Of a stretch of 8,969 bases of DNA, positions 6,573-8,969 are shown piece by piece. The notes under the pieces are model-generated. The model worked only from the letters and a program-made list of their open reading frames with translations, was not told where the DNA came from and did not search any database. The DNA is from Myxococcales bacterium (GTDB lineage: Bacteria; Myxococcota; Polyangia; Fen-1088), in assembly GCA_003159055.1 (NCBI GenBank), contig PMLH01000639.1:1-8969 (forward strand), in the 5' to 3' direction. The position numbers and the translations under genes were made by a program. Each line of letters starts with the position of its first letter. Within the stretch, counting starts at the first letter, position 1.

Positions 6573-7394
6573 GTGGCTCTCTCAAGCAAAACTTTGCCCG
6601 ACGGCTCTCATCAGTTCGCTCCGGTGGACCTGCGCATCGACGCGGCCGCCGCGACGGACGCTGGACAAGTCCGCGAGTCCAACGAGGACGTCTTTGGCAT
6701 CTACCTCGAAGAGCGATTGTTCGCGGTGGCGGACGGCATGGGCGGCCGCTCGGCGGGCGAGGTGGCGGCGCGCATCGGAATCGACGCGCTGGAGGCCTTC
6801 TGTCGCGAGCATCACGCCACCAATCCTGCCACCTGGCCGTACCCTGCAGATCCGCAATTCTCGCGGCCCGCGAACCTGCTGCGCGTCGGGCTCAAGGCCG
6901 CCAACCGACAAATCATCGACGAATCCCGCAAAGATCCGGCTTGGTATCGCATGGGCGCCACCGTCGCGGCCCTGACGTTCGACGAGCAAGAGTTGGTTGC
7001 CGCTCATGCCGGCGACGTCCGCATCTACCGTTTCCGCAACGGGGTTGGCTCGCGGCTGACCCGCGACCACTCGGTCGTAGAAGAGATGCGGGCAGCGCGT
7101 CCAAGCCTTTCCGCCGAGCAAGCTGCTGCCTTGGTCAACCGAAACGTGATCACGCGCGCCCTCGGCAGTCGGCCTGAGCTCGAACCGACGGTGTACCTCA
7201 ACCACTACCTCGCCGGTGATGTCTACCTCCTCTGTTCCGACGGGCTGTGGAACTGCATCCCCGACGATACGATCGCGGGCATCGTCGCGTCCGAGCCGGA
7301 TCTGGAAACCGCCTGCCATGCCCTGGTCGATGCCGCCAATCGCGCGGGCGCACCAGACAACGTGACCGCCTTGCTGGTGCGCGTGCATCAATGA
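6573..7394 (+). CDS. PP2C-family serine/threonine protein phosphatase
   Basis: A 273-residue soluble, metal-dependent (PPM/PP2C) phosphatase that removes phosphate from Ser/Thr residues, the usual antagonist of bacterial Hanks-type kinases. The catalytic motifs are all present: GQVRESNEDVF (phosphate-binding Arg34, metal-binding Asp39), VADGMGGRSAGEVAA (Asp54), MGATVAAL, AHAGDVRIYRF (145-154), LTRDHSVVEEM, VITRALGS, LLCSDGLWNCI (metal-binding Asp223) and GAPDNVTALLV (Asp262-Asn263). There is no membrane segment and no fused sensor domain, so it resembles PstP/PrpC-type catalytic units. The N-terminal 20 residues are variable. The GTG start lies one base after the glpK stop and has no clear ribosome-binding site, suggesting termination-reinitiation. 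The stop overlaps the ATG of the ArsA-like gene. No partner kinase is in the window, so the substrate is unknown. Confidence 0.94.
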   Translation: MALSSKTLPDGSHQFAPVDLRIDAAAATDAGQVRESNEDVFGIYLEERLFAVADGMGGRSAGEVAARIGIDALEAFCREHHATNPATWPYPADPQFSRPANLLRVGLKAANRQIIDESRKDPAWYRMGATVAALTFDEQELVAAHAGDVRIYRFRNGVGSRLTRDHSVVEEMRAARPSLSAEQAAALVNRNVITRALGSRPELEPTVYLNHYLAGDVYLLCSDGLWNCIPDDTIAGIVASEPDLETACHALVDAANRAGAPDNVTALLVRVHQ

Positions 7395-8521
7395 AGAGTC
7401 GGCTGGCGGGCAAGAAGACCCTGGTGTGCGTCGGACCCGGTGGGGTTGGCAAGACCACGACCGCCGCCGCGCTTGGCGTAATCAGTGCGCGCGCCGGTCT
7501 GCGAACCCTGGTCTGTACGATCGATCCTGCGCCTCGCCTTGCCGACGCCTTGGGCCTGCAGAATCTCGGGCCAACCCCCACCCCGATCGCACCCGAGACC
7601 GCGGCCTCGCTCGGCATCGCTTCCCGGGATCTGCTCTTCGCCATGCGGGTGGACGCGGCGGCCGCCTTCGCCACGCTGGTGAACGAGCAGGTCGCCGACC
7701 CCGAGCTGCGCAGCCACATCTTCTCGAATTCGCTCTACCGGCATGTCACGACCGATCTCACCGGCTCTCACGAATACGCTGCCACGTTGGCTTTGTTCGA
7801 GCTTCGCCGCGACGGCGCCTACGACCTCATCGTGCTTGATACGCCGCCAACCGCGAACGCGCTCGAGTTCTTGGAAACGCCAAAACGCCTGGCCGAAGCC
7901 ATCGCCAGCCCCGCCGTGCAATGGTTCGCACGACCCGATCCGAAGACCAGTCGGTTTTCCCTGCGCCGACTTGGCGTGGGCGGCGCCAGCATCATCCGGC
8001 GCGCCGGCAAGCTGATGGGCAGCCAATTTCTCGACGATCTCGGCGCATTCCTGCTCGACATTCGCCAGGTGTTGGGTGGCTTCTTGGTCCGTGCACGCGA
8101 GATCGAAGCCGTGCTCAAACGGCCGGATGTCGGCTTCGTGCTGGTGCTGACGCCGGAAACCGCCGCGGTGAACGAGGCGCTCTACTTCGCGCAACGTTTG
8201 CGAGAAACCGGATCGCCCCTGTGCTGCTACATCGCCAACCGGACCTTGACCGATCCAGGTTCGATCAGCGTCGATGCGATTCGCGAAAGTCTCGCGTCAC
8301 TGCCCGGCTTGCAGGACGCGGCCAAGCTGTCGGATGCCTCGTCGAAACTTGCCTACCTGGCCGAGTACCTAAGCAAGATCGCCTGCGCGCAAAAGCACGA
8401 GCTGGAACGACTGGCGCGCGAGTCACCCGGCGTGGAAATCACCACCGTTCCGCTTCTGCCGCATGACGTGTCCAGCATCGATTCGCTGCGCGCCATCGCC
8501 GACCGGCTGGAAAGCGCGTAG
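7391..8521 (+). CDS. ArsA/Get3-like P-loop ATPase (ArsA family, non-arsenical type)
   Basis: A 376-residue SIMIBI-class ATPase of the ArsA/Get3 superfamily. The P-loop is GPGGVGKTT (15-23); the position that is Lys in the deviant Walker A (GKGGVGKTT) is Pro16, as I recall for a clade common in actinobacteria and myxobacteria. Switch I is CTIDPAPRLADALGL with Asp45, equivalent to the catalytic Asp of Get3 (TDPAHNLSD). The block EYAATLALFELRRDGAYDLI leads to Walker B/switch II VLDTPPTANALEFLETP (Asp150). The middle part (about 180-250) is helical and amphipathic. It is a single ATPase unit, so activity would need a dimer. There is no CxxC zinc pair (only adjacent Cys278-Cys279) and no duplicated half as in ArsA pump subunits; no arsB or arsR neighbour exists. 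It is therefore unlikely to be an arsenite pump or a classical tail-anchor factor. The ATG overlaps the PP2C stop, and thpR follows after 3 bases. Confidence 0.91.
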   Translation: MKSRLAGKKTLVCVGPGGVGKTTTAAALGVISARAGLRTLVCTIDPAPRLADALGLQNLGPTPTPIAPETAASLGIASRDLLFAMRVDAAAAFATLVNEQVADPELRSHIFSNSLYRHVTTDLTGSHEYAATLALFELRRDGAYDLIVLDTPPTANALEFLETPKRLAEAIASPAVQWFARPDPKTSRFSLRRLGVGGASIIRRAGKLMGSQFLDDLGAFLLDIRQVLGGFLVRAREIEAVLKRPDVGFVLVLTPETAAVNEALYFAQRLRETGSPLCCYIANRTLTDPGSISVDAIRESLASLPGLQDAAKLSDASSKLAYLAEYLSKIACAQKHELERLARESPGVEITTVPLLPHDVSSIDSLRAIADRLESA

Positions 8522-8524
8522 GGT

Positions 8525-8969
8525 ATGCTTCGCCTCTTCGTCGCTGTCGACCTGCCGGCCCAGCTTCGCGACGAAATGGCGCAACTGATGGGTCAGGTGC
8601 ATCACGCTCGTTGGGTAAATGCGCAGCAGCTGCATATCACGTTGCGCTTTCTCGGCGACACGCCGGACACAGACTTGCCCTGGATTTCGGACCGCCTGGC
8701 CGCGATAAAAGCTGACCATTTCAGTCTTAGATTACGCGGTGCGGGCGTATTTCCCGAGAGTCACGCAAGAAAAATTCGAAAGCCGCCGAAAGTCTTGTGG
8801 GTGGGCATCGAGCCGACGATGGATCTGGCGAGGCTGAAACAGGCGATCGATGCCGCAACGATCGTCGACTTAACGCACGAAAGACAGGTATTCTCGCCGC
8901 ACCTCACGCTGGCCAGGATCAAGGAACCCATTCCGCTCGACCGCCTGCACGCCAGCCTGGCCGCGCTCC
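8525..8969 (+). CDS. thpR: RNA 2',3'-cyclic phosphodiesterase ThpR, cut by window edge
   Basis: A 2H-family phosphoesterase (formerly 2'-5' RNA ligase) that opens 2',3'-cyclic phosphates of RNA. The visible 148 codons include both catalytic HxT motifs: HITLRFLGD (His37, Thr39) and HLTLAR (His126, Thr128), with the family start LRLFVAVDLP and the block KVLWVGIEP (89-97). A full ThpR has about 175-190 residues, so roughly 30-40 are missing at the right edge. The ATG at 8525 lies 3 bases after the ArsA-like stop. Compared with the usual short FP-xxRPRVLW loop, residues 76-92 carry a longer basic loop (SHARKIRKPPK). The bases around 8700-8790 are visibly more AT-rich than their surroundings, with ATA, AGA and TTA codons. 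Family identity is secure; the biological RNA target is unknown. Confidence 0.95.
   Translation, partial: MLRLFVAVDLPAQLRDEMAQLMGQVHHARWVNAQQLHITLRFLGDTPDTDLPWISDRLAAIKADHFSLRLRGAGVFPESHARKIRKPPKVLWVGIEPTMDLARLKQAIDAATIVDLTHERQVFSPHLTLARIKEPIPLDRLHASLAAL

Noticed and set aside
5120..8194. Long minus-strand open frames opposite glpK, the PP2C gene and the ArsA-like gene (269-275 residues each)
   Set aside because: They lie antisense to clearly identified enzymes and result from the GC-rich third codon positions; no motif or ribosome-binding site supports them.
7391..8521. Arsenite efflux pump ATPase
   Set aside because: No arsB, arsR or arsD neighbour, no duplicated ATPase half and no matching metal-binding cysteines; only the superfamily name is shared.

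Overview
The window is a GC-rich, gene-dense bacterial chromosome segment with ten protein-coding genes, two of them cut by the window edges. I see no rRNA, tRNA, CRISPR array, insertion sequence or phage gene. GTG (and possibly TTG) starts, stop/start overlaps of the ATGA type, a DUF2723-type membrane protein and an ArsA-like ATPase with a GPGGVGKTT P-loop fit a GC-rich Gram-negative of the Myxococcota/deltaproteobacterial kind. That placement is an inference from gene content. The presence of MepA, a periplasmic murein endopeptidase, supports a Gram-negative envelope.

Layout. On the minus strand at the left are the first 73 codons of dnaK (1-221), preceded by a plausible heat-shock-type promoter, and upstream of it a polytopic membrane protein of DUF2723 (GT-C glycosyltransferase-like) type (345-1625). 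A divergent intergenic region with a 9-bp perfect inverted repeat leads on the plus strand to ribF (FMN/FAD synthesis) and a translationally coupled small TPR-containing protein of unknown function (to 3208). This pair converges on mepA (minus, 3267-4136). After a second divergent intergenic region comes a compact plus-strand operon: alpha/beta-hydrolase esterase, glpK, PP2C-type protein phosphatase, ArsA-like ATPase and thpR (cut by the right edge). Gaps in the operon run from a 4-bp overlap to 3 bp.

How the genes may work together. The esterase/monoacylglycerol-lipase-like enzyme and glycerol kinase form a plausible lipid-to-glycerol-3-phosphate unit. The PP2C phosphatase and ArsA-like ATPase are translationally coupled, which hints at a regulatory or protein-handling pair, but sequence alone does not give the substrate. 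ThpR is an RNA 2',3'-cyclic phosphodiesterase and looks like an operon passenger. dnaK, ribF and mepA are housekeeping genes. The most unusual points are the PP2C/ArsA-like pairing, an ArsA-like ATPase without the deviant-Walker lysine, the Get3-type CxxC or arsenite cysteines, a glycerol kinase apparently lacking the fructose-1,6-bisphosphate arginine, and a possible leaderless start for the esterase operon. No clearly new defence or mobile system is visible.
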